DNA of 64,000 bases, taken from the NCBI GenBank assembly GCA_017561885.1, contig JAFZBF010000006.1:1-64000 (forward strand), in the 5' to 3' direction. The stretch is from Bacteroidales bacterium (GTDB taxonomy: Bacteria > Bacteroidota > Bacteroidia > Bacteroidales > UBA932). Position numbers and translations under genes: made by a program. Shown here piece after piece: positions 51,370 through 61,594 of this stretch. Below the pieces are notes generated by a model, which made no database searches, was not told the origin of the DNA, and saw only the letters and a program-made list of their open reading frames with translations. Position 1 is the stretch's first letter; every line of letters begins with the position of its first letter.

Positions 51370-53493
51370 CTACTGCCTTGTCACCTGCCTTGTATCTCTC
51401 AATTTCTTGAGGGAAGCCATTATCTTGTCGAGTTCCAGATTGCCTGGAACGAAGATGGTCGCCGTCACTTCCTTCTCGCCGTTGCGGGCATCCTTCACAT
51501 AGAAAGCCCTGATCGACGCCTTGAACTGGCTGATGGTCGAAATGACTTCGTTCACTGCAGCATCCGACTCCACTATGACGCGCAGGGTAGTCTGGAAACT
51601 GTTAGTGCTCGCATCTTCCTTCCAGCGCACTTTCTGTACCCTGTGGGGATACAGAGTCAGCAGACGTGAAGCGTTAGGACAGGACATGCGGTGTATCTTG
51701 ATACCGTCGTTGATGGTCACGAAACCGAACACCTCGTCTCCGTAGACGGGGTTGCAGCAGCGGGCCATCTTGTAGTCGACGTTCTTGAGGGACTTGTTTC
51801 CGCCGATAACGAGATAGTCCGAAGAATCCGTCTTGCGCAGCGTGTGGGTCACGTGGCTCTCCACAGTCTCCTGGGTGCGGGAAGCCTTGTCCTGAAGATA
51901 TGTCTTTATGTCAGCGACGTCCACCGCCCCGGACCCGAGGGCCGAGAACAGCTCGTTGGCGTTGCGGAACTTGTATTTCTTGACCAGATAGGTCAGGTCG
52001 TCGTCGGGCAGCTCGAGTTTCCAGTTCTTGAGCCTGCGTTCCAGCAGCTGCTTGCCCTCGCGGGCCATCTTGTTCTCCTCTTCCTTAAGCCTCTGCTTGA
52101 TCTTTGTGCGGGCCTTGGATGTCACTACGAAGTCCAGCCAGCCTGCCGTCGGCTTCTGGTTCTTGTTGGTGAGGATTTCCACCACGTCGCCGGTCTTGAG
52201 TTTCTCCTTGATGGAAACCATCTTGCTGCCGATCTTGGCTCCGGCGCACTTCAGACCTATGTTGGAATGGATGTCAAAAGCGAAGTCCAGGACCGTTGCC
52301 CCGGCTTTGAGCTGACGCAGTTCGCCGTTGGGAGTGAAGACGAAGACATCCTGATTGATGTATGAATCTATCTGCTCGTAGCTTTCCTGCGCATTGCCGC
52401 TGATAAGGCCGTGCACCATATCCAGCCAGTGCTGGAGGCTCTCTTCCTTCTTGACGCCCTTGTATGCCCAGTGCGCCGCGCTGCCGAGTTCAGCCTCGTA
52501 ATCCATCCTTTCCGTGCGGATCTGCACTTCGAGATACTGGCCGCGGGCATTTTTTACTGTAATCTGCAGCGACTGGTATCCATTGGGCTTGGGCACCGTT
52601 ATCCAGTCACGGAGACGGCTGGTATCAGGCTCGTATTCCTCAGTCACCAGGGAATAAACCTCCCAGCAGAGGTCCTTCTCCTTCTCGAGCGGAGCGTCGA
52701 TAATGAACCTTATCGCGAATACGTCATATACCTTGCTGAACGGGATGTCCTGGACCTGCATCTTGCGCCAGATGGAATACGCGCTTTTTGTACGTGCCTT
52801 GAGGGTATACTTTATCCCCTTCTGGCGGAGTTTGTCCTCAAGCGGCTTCACGAATTCCCGGACAAGGGCCTCGCGCTCCTTCTCCCCTGCTTTCAGCTGG
52901 TTGGATATGGCCCTGTACTGCACCGGATCGGCATATTTAAGCCAGAGGTCCTCCAGTTCGCTCTTGACGTTGTAGACTCCTGTCTGATGAGCCAGAGGCA
53001 CATACAGCAGGATTGTCTCGGCATTCTTGCGGGCCTGGTCCGTCTTTGAGAGCATATTCAGGTTGCGCATTATTTCCAGACGGTCGGCAAGCTTTATCAG
53101 GAAAACCTTGGGGTCGCTGGAATACGAAGCGATCAGCTTGCGGTAGCGGTCTGCCTCGAGACGGGTGTCCTTAGGCTTGATTTCGGATATCTTGTTGAGA
53201 CTGACTGCCATCTCTATCACAGCCTTGTCGAAAGAATCCCTTACTGCGTCGAGACGGGCGTTGTCCATACGGCTGGCCTCGTGAAGGAATACCGCAGATA
53301 CGGCATCGGCGCCGAGGCCGAGTTCCTTGGCAACTATCTCGGCCACAGCCATGGGGTGTTCTATGAAAGGATGGTTGTTGCTGCGGAACATACCTTCAAG
53401 AGAAGTGCAGGCAAGGTCGTACGCACGGCGGATTGCCGCTGCGTCAGATTCGGAATAGTATCCGCATATCCTGTCTATGGCTTCCATGGTCAT
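51370..53493 (-). CDS. RelA/SpoT-family (p)ppGpp synthetase with degenerate hydrolase site
   Basis: 707 residues: N-terminal HD-type domain (1-190), synthetase domain (about 225-345), TGS (about 385-450), helical part, and ACT (about 635-707). In the hydrolase domain the HD pair reads HE (H71-E72, FLHEASR), the following Glu-Asp is missing, and the LADRLHN motif is LADRLEI (E140-I141), so (p)ppGpp hydrolysis is unlikely. In the synthetase the usual GYQSLH is GYQSLQ (Gln310), while EVQIRT and AAHWAYK are kept. It is probably the synthetase-only partner of a Rel enzyme elsewhere. Sits between uvrB (4-base overlap) and uvrA. Confidence 0.9.
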   Translation of the reverse strand: MTMEAIDRICGYYSESDAAAIRRAYDLACTSLEGMFRSNNHPFIEHPMAVAEIVAKELGLGADAVSAVFLHEASRMDNARLDAVRDSFDKAVIEMAVSLNKISEIKPKDTRLEADRYRKLIASYSSDPKVFLIKLADRLEIMRNLNMLSKTDQARKNAETILLYVPLAHQTGVYNVKSELEDLWLKYADPVQYRAISNQLKAGEKEREALVREFVKPLEDKLRQKGIKYTLKARTKSAYSIWRKMQVQDIPFSKVYDVFAIRFIIDAPLEKEKDLCWEVYSLVTEEYEPDTSRLRDWITVPKPNGYQSLQITVKNARGQYLEVQIRTERMDYEAELGSAAHWAYKGVKKEESLQHWLDMVHGLISGNAQESYEQIDSYINQDVFVFTPNGELRQLKAGATVLDFAFDIHSNIGLKCAGAKIGSKMVSIKEKLKTGDVVEILTNKNQKPTAGWLDFVVTSKARTKIKQRLKEEENKMAREGKQLLERRLKNWKLELPDDDLTYLVKKYKFRNANELFSALGSGAVDVADIKTYLQDKASRTQETVESHVTHTLRKTDSSDYLVIGGNKSLKNVDYKMARCCNPVYGDEVFGFVTINDGIKIHRMSCPNASRLLTLYPHRVQKVRWKEDASTNSFQTTLRVIVESDAAVNEVISTISQFKASIRAFYVKDARNGEKEVTATIFVPGNLELDKIMASLKKLRDTRQVTRQ

Positions 53494-55493
53494 TTCTCCA
53501 ACAGTATCTTGAGTGCATTCATTTCATCCCTTGCCTTGGCAGCTGCCATAAAATCCAGCTGTGCGGCAGCGTCTTCCATCCTCTTCCTGGCTGCCGCGAC
53601 GGCAGCTTTGAGCTGGGCATCGTCCATCTTGCTGATGACGGGATCTTCCTCCAAATATCTTGCCTGTTTCTGCAGGTCGTCTTCCCTTTTGTAAGTATCT
53701 GTCCTCACCAGCGCATTGTATGCTTTGATACCTACCTGATGAGGAGTTATGCCGTGTTCTTCGTTGTATTTTTTCTGCTTCGCGCGACGGCGCTCAGTCT
53801 CGTCAATCGTACGCTGCATCGACTCGGTGACAGTATCGGCATACATTATCACCTTGCCGTTGATATTCCTTGCCGCACGTCCTGCAGTCTGGGTGAGCGA
53901 ACGTTCGCTGCGCAGAAAGCCTTCCTTGTCCGCATCGAGAATCGCCACGAGCGACACCGTGGGAAGGTCCAGCCCCTCTCTCAGCAGGTTCACGCCGACA
54001 AGCACGTCGAAGCGTCCCTCCTTGAAATCCTCTATGATCTCCACTCTTTCTAGCGTATCCACGTCGGAATGGATATAGCGGCTGCGGACATCCATCTTCG
54101 TCAGATATTTCTCAAGTTCCTCGGCCATGCGTTTCGTAAGGGTGGTCACCAGCACTCTCTCGTCGTTCTCGCTGCGGATTTCTATCTCCTCGAGCAGGTC
54201 GTCGATCTGGTTCTTGGTGGGCCGCACCTCGATCGGAGGGTCCAGAAGACCGGTGGGCCGTACCACCTGTTCTACTACCAGACCTCCGCATTTCTGAAGT
54301 TCATAATCACCGGGAGTGGCGCTTACATAGAGTTTCTGACCGAGAATGTTCTCGAACTCGTCAAACTTCAGCGGACGGTTGTCCGCAGCAGCCGGAAGTC
54401 TGAAGCCATACTCGATCAGCGTTTCCTTGCGGGCACGGTCGCCGCCGTACATGGCGCGCACCTGCGGAACTGTCACGTGACTTTCGTCGATGAAGGTAAT
54501 GAAATCCTCGGGAAAATAATCTATGAGGCAGAACGGTCTCTGCCCGGGCTTGCGGCGGTCGAAATAACGGGAATAGTTCTCGATGCCGGGACAATAGCCT
54601 ATCTCCCTGATCATCTCGATGTCGTACTCGACTCTCTGCTTGAGCCTCTTGGCCTCGAGGTGACGGCCTATCTCATTGAAATAAGACACGCGCGCCATCA
54701 TGTCGTCCTGAATCTCGTTTATCGCTTCCCTGGTCCGTTCCTTCGTCGTGACGAAATTGTTGGCCGGATATATGGTCAGTTCATTCAGATACTCTACGGT
54801 AGCCCCGTTTATCGGATCGATAAGTTCGAGGGATTCAATCTCGTCGCCGAAGAACACAACCCTGCATGCCAGGTCGCCGTAGGCAAGATAGATGTCCACG
54901 CTGTCGCCCTTTACACGGAAGGTGCCTCTCTTGAACTCTGTCTCGTTACGGTTGTAAAGTGCATCGACAAGGCTGTAGAGAAACTTGTTGCGGCTTATCT
55001 TCTGACCTCGGGTCACGATTATGGTACTGTCGTGGAAATCGTCAGGGTTGCCTATGCCGTAAAGGCACGACACAGAAGAGATCACTACTACGTCCCTGCG
55101 GCCCGACAGCAGCGCCGAAGTAGCCCTGAGACGAAGTTTGTCGATCTCGTCGTTTATGCTGAGGTCCTTCTCTATGTATGTGTCCGTTGTCGGCAGATAA
55201 GCCTCCGGCTGATAATAGTCGTAATAGCTCACGAAATATTCCACCGCATTCTCCGGAAAGAAAGACTTGAACTCGCCGTAAAGCTGTGCCGCCAGGGTCT
55301 TGTTATGGCTCAGGATCAGGGCAGGCCGCTGAAGCTGCTCGATGACGTTGGCCATGGTGAACGTCTTGCCGCTGCCGGTGACTCCGAGCAACGTGGCACA
55401 GTCCACCCCGGAGCGGAATGCACTGCATATCTGCTCTATAGCCTCCGGCTGGTCGCCAGTGGGCCTGTATGGCGAATGTATCTTGAATTGCAT
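53490..55493 (-). CDS. uvrB: Excinuclease ABC subunit B
   Basis: Helicase-like damage verifier that receives DNA from UvrA. Walker [15 protein letters not shown], beta-hairpin [18 protein letters not shown], helicase motif [11 protein letters not shown] and a C-terminal UVR domain that contacts UvrC. 667 residues. It follows prfA by 13 bases and overlaps rel by 4 bases. uvrC is not in the window. Confidence 0.97.
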   Translation of the reverse strand: MQFKIHSPYRPTGDQPEAIEQICSAFRSGVDCATLLGVTGSGKTFTMANVIEQLQRPALILSHNKTLAAQLYGEFKSFFPENAVEYFVSYYDYYQPEAYLPTTDTYIEKDLSINDEIDKLRLRATSALLSGRRDVVVISSVSCLYGIGNPDDFHDSTIIVTRGQKISRNKFLYSLVDALYNRNETEFKRGTFRVKGDSVDIYLAYGDLACRVVFFGDEIESLELIDPINGATVEYLNELTIYPANNFVTTKERTREAINEIQDDMMARVSYFNEIGRHLEAKRLKQRVEYDIEMIREIGYCPGIENYSRYFDRRKPGQRPFCLIDYFPEDFITFIDESHVTVPQVRAMYGGDRARKETLIEYGFRLPAAADNRPLKFDEFENILGQKLYVSATPGDYELQKCGGLVVEQVVRPTGLLDPPIEVRPTKNQIDDLLEEIEIRSENDERVLVTTLTKRMAEELEKYLTKMDVRSRYIHSDVDTLERVEIIEDFKEGRFDVLVGVNLLREGLDLPTVSLVAILDADKEGFLRSERSLTQTAGRAARNINGKVIMYADTVTESMQRTIDETERRRAKQKKYNEEHGITPHQVGIKAYNALVRTDTYKREDDLQKQARYLEEDPVISKMDDAQLKAAVAAARKRMEDAAAQLDFMAAAKARDEMNALKILLEK

Positions 55494-55506
55494 TTCGGGC
55501 GTAGGC

Positions 55507-56592
55507 TTACTCGCCTGCAGCCTTCAGTCTTTCTGCATTCTCGGCAATCTGCAGCTGGTCTATCAGCTCCTGGATATCTCCATCCATGAATACAGGAAGA
55601 TTGTACATAGTGTAACCTATGCGATGGTCTGTCACGCGGGACTGGGGATAGTTGTATGTTCTGATCTTGGCGGAGCGGTCTCCTGTAGAGACCATAGTCT
55701 TACGGGTAGAGGATATCTCGTTGAGATATTTCTCGTATTCGAGGTTGTAGAGCCTGGTACGCAGTTCGGCCATGGCCTTGTCGAGGTTCTTGAGCTGGGA
55801 ACGCTCGTCCTGGCACTGGACTACGATACCTGTGGGAATATGTGTCAGGCGGATTGCGGAATAGGTGGTGTTCACGCCCTGTCCGCCCGGACCTGACGAG
55901 CAGAACGTATCCTTGCGGATATCGCTCATATTGAGTTCAATGTCGAATTCGTCGGCCTCCGGCAGTACCACGACTGAAGCGGCCGAAGTATGCACACGGC
56001 CCTGGGTCTCCGTCTGGGGCACCCTCTGCACGCGGTGCACGCCGCTCTCATATTTCATAGTGCCGTACACCTTGTCGCCTGAGATCTTGGCCACAATCTC
56101 CTTGAAGCCGCCCATGGCGCCTTCGGACTGGCTGTTGACCTCCAGTTTCCATCCCTTCTTCTCGCAGAACTTGCTGTACATGCGGAACAGGTCGCCGGCA
56201 AAGATGGCAGCCTCGTCACCGCCGGTACCGCCGCGTATCTCGATGATGGCGTCCTTGGAATCCTGAGGATCGGCGGGAATGAGCAACACCTTGATCTGCT
56301 CTTCCATCTCCGGCAGCCTGGGTTCGATTTCGTTGACTTCCTCGCGTGCGATCTCCTTGAGCTCCTCGTCCTTCTCATTCATAAGGATATCCTTCGCGGC
56401 CTGCAGGTCGTTGATGAGCCTGGAGTATTGCTTTCCGGCGGCAACGATGGGCTCGAGCTCCTTGTATTCCTTGTTGAGCTGAACGAATTTCTTCATGTCA
56501 GCAATCACTTCGGGGCTCGAAATCTGTTCCTCCAGAGATTTGTATTTGGCCTCCAGGTCAGCCAGTTTTGTCAGTAAGGTATTCTCCGCCAT
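55507..56592 (-). CDS. prfA: Peptide chain release factor 1
   Basis: Ends translation at UAA and UAG. GGQ motif in [18 protein letters not shown] and the RF1 stop-codon tripeptide P-x-T as [13 protein letters not shown]. 361 residues. First gene of the prfA-uvrB-rel-uvrA run; the upstream gap carries two identical-arm hairpins. Confidence 0.97.
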   Translation of the reverse strand: MAENTLLTKLADLEAKYKSLEEQISSPEVIADMKKFVQLNKEYKELEPIVAAGKQYSRLINDLQAAKDILMNEKDEELKEIAREEVNEIEPRLPEMEEQIKVLLIPADPQDSKDAIIEIRGGTGGDEAAIFAGDLFRMYSKFCEKKGWKLEVNSQSEGAMGGFKEIVAKISGDKVYGTMKYESGVHRVQRVPQTETQGRVHTSAASVVVLPEADEFDIELNMSDIRKDTFCSSGPGGQGVNTTYSAIRLTHIPTGIVVQCQDERSQLKNLDKAMAELRTRLYNLEYEKYLNEISSTRKTMVSTGDRSAKIRTYNYPQSRVTDHRIGYTMYNLPVFMDGDIQELIDQLQIAENAERLKAAGE

Positions 56593-56673
56593 ATTATCAA
56601 GATTAGTGCGCTAAGATAGCTATTTTTCCGCGGTTTTCCTAATTGACTAATTACTCAGGTCCTGGCCATATAT

Positions 56674-56712
56674 GTGTACAAGGTCGGAAAAAAGGCAAGG
56701 GACCTTGTACAC
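56674..56712. repeat. 39-base hairpin repeat, unit 1
   Basis: Arms GTGTACAAGGTC (56674-56685) and GACCTTGTACAC (56701-56712) around a 15-base loop. Unit 2 with the same arms and loop length begins 84 bases later. Confidence 0.85.
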
Positions 56713-56757
56713 CCCAAAAATACAATATCCTATCAAACAGCCATCTACAAAAAGAAA

Positions 56758-56796
56758 GTGTACAAGGTCCCCTATAATTCAGCAGACCTTGTACAC
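56758..56796 (-). terminator. 39-base hairpin repeat, unit 2; likely terminator of the CoA transferase gene
   Basis: Arms GTGTACAAGGTC (56758-56769) and GACCTTGTACAC (56785-56796), 15-base loop. On the minus strand it is followed by TTTCTTTTTG, a good intrinsic terminator 21 bases after the CoA transferase stop. The loop sequence is unlike that of unit 1. Confidence 0.75.
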
Positions 56797-56817
56797 TATG
56801 ATTGCTAGCAATTATGC

Positions 56818-58125
56818 TTATTCAGCCGGTACGAAGTGGTAGTGGGGACCGAAGCGCTCGAAAGCGGCGCGGTCGAGTTCCTCGCGGTGGTCGGGATGTG
56901 CGATGCTGATGATAGCCTTCGCACGCTCCTGAAGGCTCTTGCCGTAAAGATCCACGGCGCCGAACTCGGTCACGAGCCAGTGCATATGGTTGCGGGTGGT
57001 CACGACACCGGCGCCTTCGGTGAGCACGGGAGCAATCTTGCTGATACCCTTGTTGGTGACAGAAGGCATCGCGATGATGGCCTTTCCGCCCTCGCTGAGG
57101 CTTGCGCCGTAGGTGAAGTCGATCTGGCCGCCCACGCCGCTGTAGAACTTGGTGCCAAGGCTGTCAGCGCAGACCTGACCGGTGATGTCCACCTGAAGTG
57201 CGCTGTTGATGGCGGTGACTTTCGGGTTCTTTGCAATCACATACGGGTCGTTGGTGTATCCCACGTCCATCATTGCGACCATCGGGTTGTCGTCGATGAA
57301 ATTGTAGACATCCTGGCTTCCCATAAGGAAGGTTGATACCATCTTGTACTTGTCGATCTTCTTGGCAGCACCGTTGATCACACCTTTCTCCACGAGAGGA
57401 AGCACGCCGTCGGCGAACATCTCGGTGTGGATACCGAGGTCCTTGTGGTTGCCGAGCTGGGCAAGGACAGCGTTGGGGATGGCGCCGATACCCATCTGCA
57501 GGCAGGCACCGTCCTCGATAAGATTGGCGCAGTTTATACCGATCTTGGTCTCGGTCTCGTTGGGAGCGGTGAAAGTGGCCGGCTCCAGCGGAGTGTTGTC
57601 CTCGACGAAGAGGTCGATCTTGTCGACAGGGATGATTGCCTCGCCCCAGCTGCGCGGAACGTGCTTGTTGATGACCGCGATCACGGTCTTGGCGCACTCG
57701 ATAGCGGCCAGCGTAGCGTCCACTGAAGTTCCGAGCGATACGAAACCGTGTTTGTCAGGAGGACATACCTGGATCATTGCCACGTCGCAAGGCAGGACAC
57801 CGGCCCTGTAGAGTTTCTGGGTCTCGCTCAGGAAAATGGGAATGTAGTCGGCATATCCGGCCTGGACGTTCTTGCGGACGTTGCCACCTACGAAGAAGGC
57901 CTGATGGAAGAAGATTCCTTCATATTTCGCATCCGTATAGGGAGCGGGGCCTTCAGTGTGAAGATGGTGGATGAAGACGTTCTTCAGTTCTCCTGCATCG
58001 CCGCGGCGGCAAAGGGCCTGGATGAGCACCTGGGGGGCGCTGGCTACGCTGCTGAAGTGGATATGGTCGCCGCTCTTGACAACCTTCACAGCTTCATCGG
58101 CGCTTATGAATTTGATATTTTTCAT
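56818..58125 (-). CDS. Acetyl-CoA hydrolase/transferase-family CoA transferase
   Basis: Moves CoA between short acids and acyl-CoAs during fermentation. Two-domain family I fold; QMGIGAIPNAVLAQLGNHKDLGIHTEMFADG contains the catalytic Glu (HTEMF), and GVGGQIDFTYGASLSEGGKAIIAMPS the CoA-binding region. 435 residues, closest in pattern to 4-hydroxybutyrate or butyryl/propionyl CoA:acetate transferases; the acid cannot be decided. Single gene with its own promoter and terminator. Confidence 0.9.
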   Translation of the reverse strand: MKNIKFISADEAVKVVKSGDHIHFSSVASAPQVLIQALCRRGDAGELKNVFIHHLHTEGPAPYTDAKYEGIFFHQAFFVGGNVRKNVQAGYADYIPIFLSETQKLYRAGVLPCDVAMIQVCPPDKHGFVSLGTSVDATLAAIECAKTVIAVINKHVPRSWGEAIIPVDKIDLFVEDNTPLEPATFTAPNETETKIGINCANLIEDGACLQMGIGAIPNAVLAQLGNHKDLGIHTEMFADGVLPLVEKGVINGAAKKIDKYKMVSTFLMGSQDVYNFIDDNPMVAMMDVGYTNDPYVIAKNPKVTAINSALQVDITGQVCADSLGTKFYSGVGGQIDFTYGASLSEGGKAIIAMPSVTNKGISKIAPVLTEGAGVVTTRNHMHWLVTEFGAVDLYGKSLQERAKAIISIAHPDHREELDRAAFERFGPHYHFVPAE

Positions 58126-58164
58126 TATGTTTTGTTATTGATATGATTGCGGAATTGGAACAGA

Positions 58165-58172
58165 CAAAGATA
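58165..58172 (-). promoter_or_regulatory. -7 box (TATCTTTG, minus strand) of the CoA transferase gene
   Basis: The complement of CAAAGATA is a perfect TAnnTTTG, 39 bases before the gene's ATG. It overlaps the region of the mazG promoter. Confidence 0.55.
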
Positions 58173-58184
58173 TGAAATTATTGA

Positions 58185-58192
58185 TAACTTTG
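58185..58192 (+). promoter_or_regulatory. -7 box (TAACTTTG) of mazG-tcdA
   Basis: Perfect TAnnTTTG 21 bases before ATG 58214; only 12 bases from the oppositely directed box of the CoA transferase gene. Confidence 0.55.
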
Positions 58193-58213
58193 CAGCAATA
58201 AAACCATACAGAG

Positions 58214-59017
58214 ATGAACAGCCGCGAAGAACAATTGAAGGCCTTCAACCGCCTGCTGGACGTAATGGACGACCTGAGGGAGAAATGCCCTTGGGACCGC
58301 AAGCAGACCAACGAAAGCCTGCGTCCCAACACCATCGAGGAAGTCTATGAACTGAGCGATACCATCATCCGCGGCGACACGCACAATATGGCCAAGGAAC
58401 TGGGTGACGTGCTTCTGCACGTGGTGTTCTACGCCAAGATCGGTTCTGAGACAGGCGAGTTCGACATCGCCGACGTGTGCAACAAACTTTGCGACAAGCT
58501 CATCTACCGCCATCCCCATGTTTACGGCGATGTGGCTGCCGAGACGGCAGGCCAGGTTGTGAAGAACTGGGAGCAGCTCAAGCAGACCGAGAAAGACGGC
58601 AACAAGACCGTTCTCGGCGGCGTTCCTGAAAGTCTTCCGCCGCTGCTGAAAGCCTACCGTATGCAGGACAAGGCTCGCGCCGTAGGCTTCGACTGGGAAG
58701 ACAAGCAGGATGTATGGGACAAGGTTACCGAAGAGATTGCCGAGTTCCGCGCAGAACTGATGTATATGGAGAACGACGAGAACAACCGCGACAGGGCCCA
58801 GAATGAGCTGGGTGACCTGCTGTTCTCTCTGGTCAATGCGTCACGCCTGTATGACCTCAATCCCGACACTGCCCTCGAAATGACCTGCCGCAAGTTCCGT
58901 GCGCGCTTCAACTATGTCGAAGAAGAGGCAAAGAAGCAGGGCAAGAATCTCAAGGATATGAGCCTCGGCGAGATGGACGAACTCTGGGAAGAGGCCAAAG
59001 CAAAAGGAATAAAATGA
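58214..59017 (+). CDS. mazG: Nucleoside triphosphate pyrophosphohydrolase
   Basis: Cleaves non-canonical nucleoside triphosphates to monophosphates, cleaning the nucleotide pool. Full-length tandem-domain MazG, 267 residues: first domain CPWDRKQTNESLRPNTIEEVYEL with ELGDVLLHVVFYAKI, second domain EIAEFRAELMYMEND with NELGDLLFSLVNASR. The C-terminus overlaps tcdA by 4 bases (ATGA). Confidence 0.95.
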   Translation: MNSREEQLKAFNRLLDVMDDLREKCPWDRKQTNESLRPNTIEEVYELSDTIIRGDTHNMAKELGDVLLHVVFYAKIGSETGEFDIADVCNKLCDKLIYRHPHVYGDVAAETAGQVVKNWEQLKQTEKDGNKTVLGGVPESLPPLLKAYRMQDKARAVGFDWEDKQDVWDKVTEEIAEFRAELMYMENDENNRDRAQNELGDLLFSLVNASRLYDLNPDTALEMTCRKFRARFNYVEEEAKKQGKNLKDMSLGEMDELWEEAKAKGIK

Positions 59018-59736
59018 GTTATCCCTGGCAGGAGCGCACCCTTCTGCTGATGGGTGAGGAGAATCTGCAGAAACTTGCGGACTCAGTCGTTGCCGTCATC
59101 GGCCTCGGCGGGGTCGGCGCCTATGCTGCCGAGATGCTTGCCCGTGCCGGAGTCGGCCATATGATTCTTCTGGACAGCGACTGCGTGGCCGAAAGCAACA
59201 AGAACCGTCAGCTGCTCGCCCTTGACTCCAACATAGGCCGCAAGAAGGTAGAGGTGATGGCCGAAAGGCTCCGCGACATCAACCCTTCTCTTGAACTGAC
59301 GCTGATCGACGAATATCTGACACAGGAAAATGTGGCTGCGCTTCTCGGACCGTTCAAACCGGATTATCTGGTTGATGCCATCGACACCCTTACCCCCAAG
59401 CTCTCGCTGATCCACTACTGCGTGAACGCCGGGATTCCGCTGGTGAGCTCGATGGGCTCCGGTGCCAAATACGATGCCACCAAGGTCCGCCTGACCGACC
59501 TCAGCAAGTCGCGCAACTGCCCGCTGGCATACATCGTACGCAAGAAACTCCGCAAGATGGGTATCGAGAAAGGCTTCCTCGTGGTCTATTCAGAGGAACT
59601 CCCCGACGAAAACGCCATAGTTGAGATACGAGGCGAGACCAACAAGAAGTCGCAGGTCGGAACAATTTCATACCTGCCCGCAGTGTTCGGCTGCGTCTGC
59701 GCCCAGGCCGCCGTCCGCCACATCACGGGACGCTAA
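59014..59736 (+). CDS. tcdA: tRNA threonylcarbamoyladenosine dehydratase
   Basis: E1-like enzyme that cyclises the t6A modification at tRNA position 37. N-terminal ERTLLLMGEENLQKL, adenylate-binding VIGLGGVGAYAAEMLARAGVG, and family residues DSDCVAESNKNRQLLAL and DAIDTLTPKLSLI. 240 residues, normal. Coupled to mazG; converges with yccF, 4 bases apart. Confidence 0.93.
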   Translation: MSYPWQERTLLLMGEENLQKLADSVVAVIGLGGVGAYAAEMLARAGVGHMILLDSDCVAESNKNRQLLALDSNIGRKKVEVMAERLRDINPSLELTLIDEYLTQENVAALLGPFKPDYLVDAIDTLTPKLSLIHYCVNAGIPLVSSMGSGAKYDATKVRLTDLSKSRNCPLAYIVRKKLRKMGIEKGFLVVYSEELPDENAIVEIRGETNKKSQVGTISYLPAVFGCVCAQAAVRHITGR

Positions 59737-59740
59737 AAAA

Positions 59741-60109
59741 CTACACAATTGACTTGCCGAAAGGCACAAGTGCGGGAACGATCATCTTGAAATGCTGCAT
59801 TCCGAAGGGAATGCCGACGATGGTGATGCAGAGGATACAGCCGAAAATCAAATGTATCATGGCGATCTCCCACCAGCCGGTCACAATCCATATGATGTTC
59901 ATGACGACAGAGAGGCAGCTCGGTTGGTCCGGACGGTCAACGATCTTATGGCCGAAGGGCCAGATGGCATAGGATCCGAACTTGAAGAGCTGGATGCCGA
60001 AAGGTATGCCGATAATGGTAATGCACAGCAGCAGACCGATAATGTAGTATATCAGCGCTACTATGAAGCCGCCAAGCAAGAACCACAGAATATTGCCGAG
60101 AGTGTTCAT
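59741..60109 (-). CDS. yccF: YccF-family inner-membrane protein
   Basis: 122 residues from the ATG at 60107-60109 (MNTLGNILWFLLGGF); the frame extends 11 residues upstream but the family begins here. Two copies of the YccF unit, each with GIPFGxQxFK (IIGIPFGIQLFKFG and IVGIPFGMQHFKMI), and four membrane helices. Function unknown. Confidence 0.9.
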   Translation of the reverse strand: MNTLGNILWFLLGGFIVALIYYIIGLLLCITIIGIPFGIQLFKFGSYAIWPFGHKIVDRPDQPSCLSVVMNIIWIVTGWWEIAMIHLIFGCILCITIVGIPFGMQHFKMIVPALVPFGKSIV

Positions 60110-60149
60110 CGATGTCAGATCTAATCGATGCGAAAATAGCAAATAATAT

Positions 60150-60157
60150 TAAATTTG
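60150..60157 (+). promoter_or_regulatory. -7 box (TAAATTTG) of the GH109 gene group
   Basis: Perfect TAnnTTTG 23 bases before ATG 60181; no TTG box about 20 bases upstream. Confidence 0.5.
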
Positions 60158-60180
60158 GGATATCATTAACCTGAACTGCT

Positions 60181-61593
60181 ATGAGCAAATCATCTGCTGT
60201 AATACTTGTCGTCCTCGCATTCCTCATCGCAAGATGTTCTGCACACCGCACAGACGACGGGTTCAAGATCAAGGACGGCGTGATAATTACGAAAGTTCCT
60301 GAACGTCCCGTAGGCCAGAAAGACGTCCTGGGCCTGACCGTTCCCGCCATGGACACCGTACGTGTAGGCTTCGTAGGACTAGGAATGAGGGGCAGCGACG
60401 CTGTTGTCCGCTACACTTATGTTCCGGGAGTCAAGATCACAGCCATATGCGACGTCGAGCCTGACCGCGTGAAGGCTTCGCAGAAAGACCTTGCCGGACG
60501 CGGATTCCCTGCAGCGGCCGAATATGCCGGAACAGTGGAATCCTACAGGCAACTCTGCGAAGACCCGAATGTCGATCTCGTCTATATCTGTACCGACTGG
60601 GAACACCACGTACCCGTCGCCCTGTGCGCGATGGAGCACGGCAAGCACGTCGCCATCGAAGTTCCTTCCGCGTATTCTCTGGAAGACTGCTGGGCACTGG
60701 TGAATATGGCAGAGAAGAACCGTCTTCACTGTATGATCCTCGAGAACTGCTGCTACGATTTCTTCGAGCTGTCAGCACTCCAGATGGCTCGCGAAGGGCT
60801 CTTCGGCGAAGTGATCCACGCCGAGGGCTCATACCTGCACAACCTCGACCCCTACTGGGATGAATATTGGCACAGCTGGCGCCTCACCTTCAACAAGGAG
60901 CACCGCGGAGACGCCTACCCCACCCACGGTTTCGGTCCCGTCTGCCAGGTGCTGAACATCCACCGCGGCGACAGGCTCAAGACTCTGGTCGCACTTGACA
61001 CCAAGGCTTTCAACGGTCCGAAACACGTCTCGGCAAGAGGCGGTGAGAACCCCGAAGACTTCAAGAACGGCGACGTATCCACAACTATGATCCGCACCGA
61101 AAAAGGCAAGACAGTCCTCATAGAGCACGACGTGATGACTCCCCGCCCCTACAGCCGTATGTACCAGTTGGTCGGCACAGAAGGCTATGCCGCCAAGTAT
61201 CCGGTGAACCAGCTCTGCTTCCGCAACGAAGCCCTGGACGGCCGCACCCCCGACTACAGCAAGCTTGAAGGCGAGAAGACACTTTCAGGAGAGGCCCTCA
61301 GCGAATTTATGGAGAATCACCGCAGTCCGATCCTCACTCCCGAACTGGAAGTTCTCGCAAAGGAAGTCGGCGGCCACGGCGGGATGGATTTCATAATGGA
61401 CTACCGCCTGATTTACTGCCTGCGCAACGGACTGCCCCTGGACATCGACGTCTATGACCTCGCCGAATGGTGCTGCGTGAGCGAACTCTCTGCCATTTCG
61501 ATGGAGCACGGCGGAGCGCCCGTGGAAGTACCCGACTTCACCCGCGGAGCCTGGAACAGGATTGACGGTTTCTCATACGCTTTCGCTGAATGA
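60181..61593 (+). CDS. GH109-type Gfo/Idh/MocA enzyme (alpha-N-acetylgalactosaminidase family)
   Basis: NAD-dependent glycosidase family that removes terminal alpha-GalNAc, for example from blood-group A or mucin glycans. A hydrophobic N-terminal signal (AVILVVLAFLIARCSA, an atypical lipobox with Arg before Cys), a Rossmann site VRVGFVGLGMRGSDAVV (about 60-76), YICTDWEHHVPVALCAMEHGKH and the GH109 segment CMILENCCYDFFEL, plus DEYWHSWRL. 470 residues. A hexosamine kinase-like gene begins 1 base after its stop, which supports use of GalNAc. Family membership is good; the sugar is inferred. Confidence 0.88.
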   Translation: MSKSSAVILVVLAFLIARCSAHRTDDGFKIKDGVIITKVPERPVGQKDVLGLTVPAMDTVRVGFVGLGMRGSDAVVRYTYVPGVKITAICDVEPDRVKASQKDLAGRGFPAAAEYAGTVESYRQLCEDPNVDLVYICTDWEHHVPVALCAMEHGKHVAIEVPSAYSLEDCWALVNMAEKNRLHCMILENCCYDFFELSALQMAREGLFGEVIHAEGSYLHNLDPYWDEYWHSWRLTFNKEHRGDAYPTHGFGPVCQVLNIHRGDRLKTLVALDTKAFNGPKHVSARGGENPEDFKNGDVSTTMIRTEKGKTVLIEHDVMTPRPYSRMYQLVGTEGYAAKYPVNQLCFRNEALDGRTPDYSKLEGEKTLSGEALSEFMENHRSPILTPELEVLAKEVGGHGGMDFIMDYRLIYCLRNGLPLDIDVYDLAEWCCVSELSAISMEHGGAPVEVPDFTRGAWNRIDGFSYAFAE

Positions 61594-61594
61594 T

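Noticed and set aside
56674-56796. Possible CRISPR array
   Set aside because: Only two units, each a full palindrome with unequal content between; no cas genes nearby.
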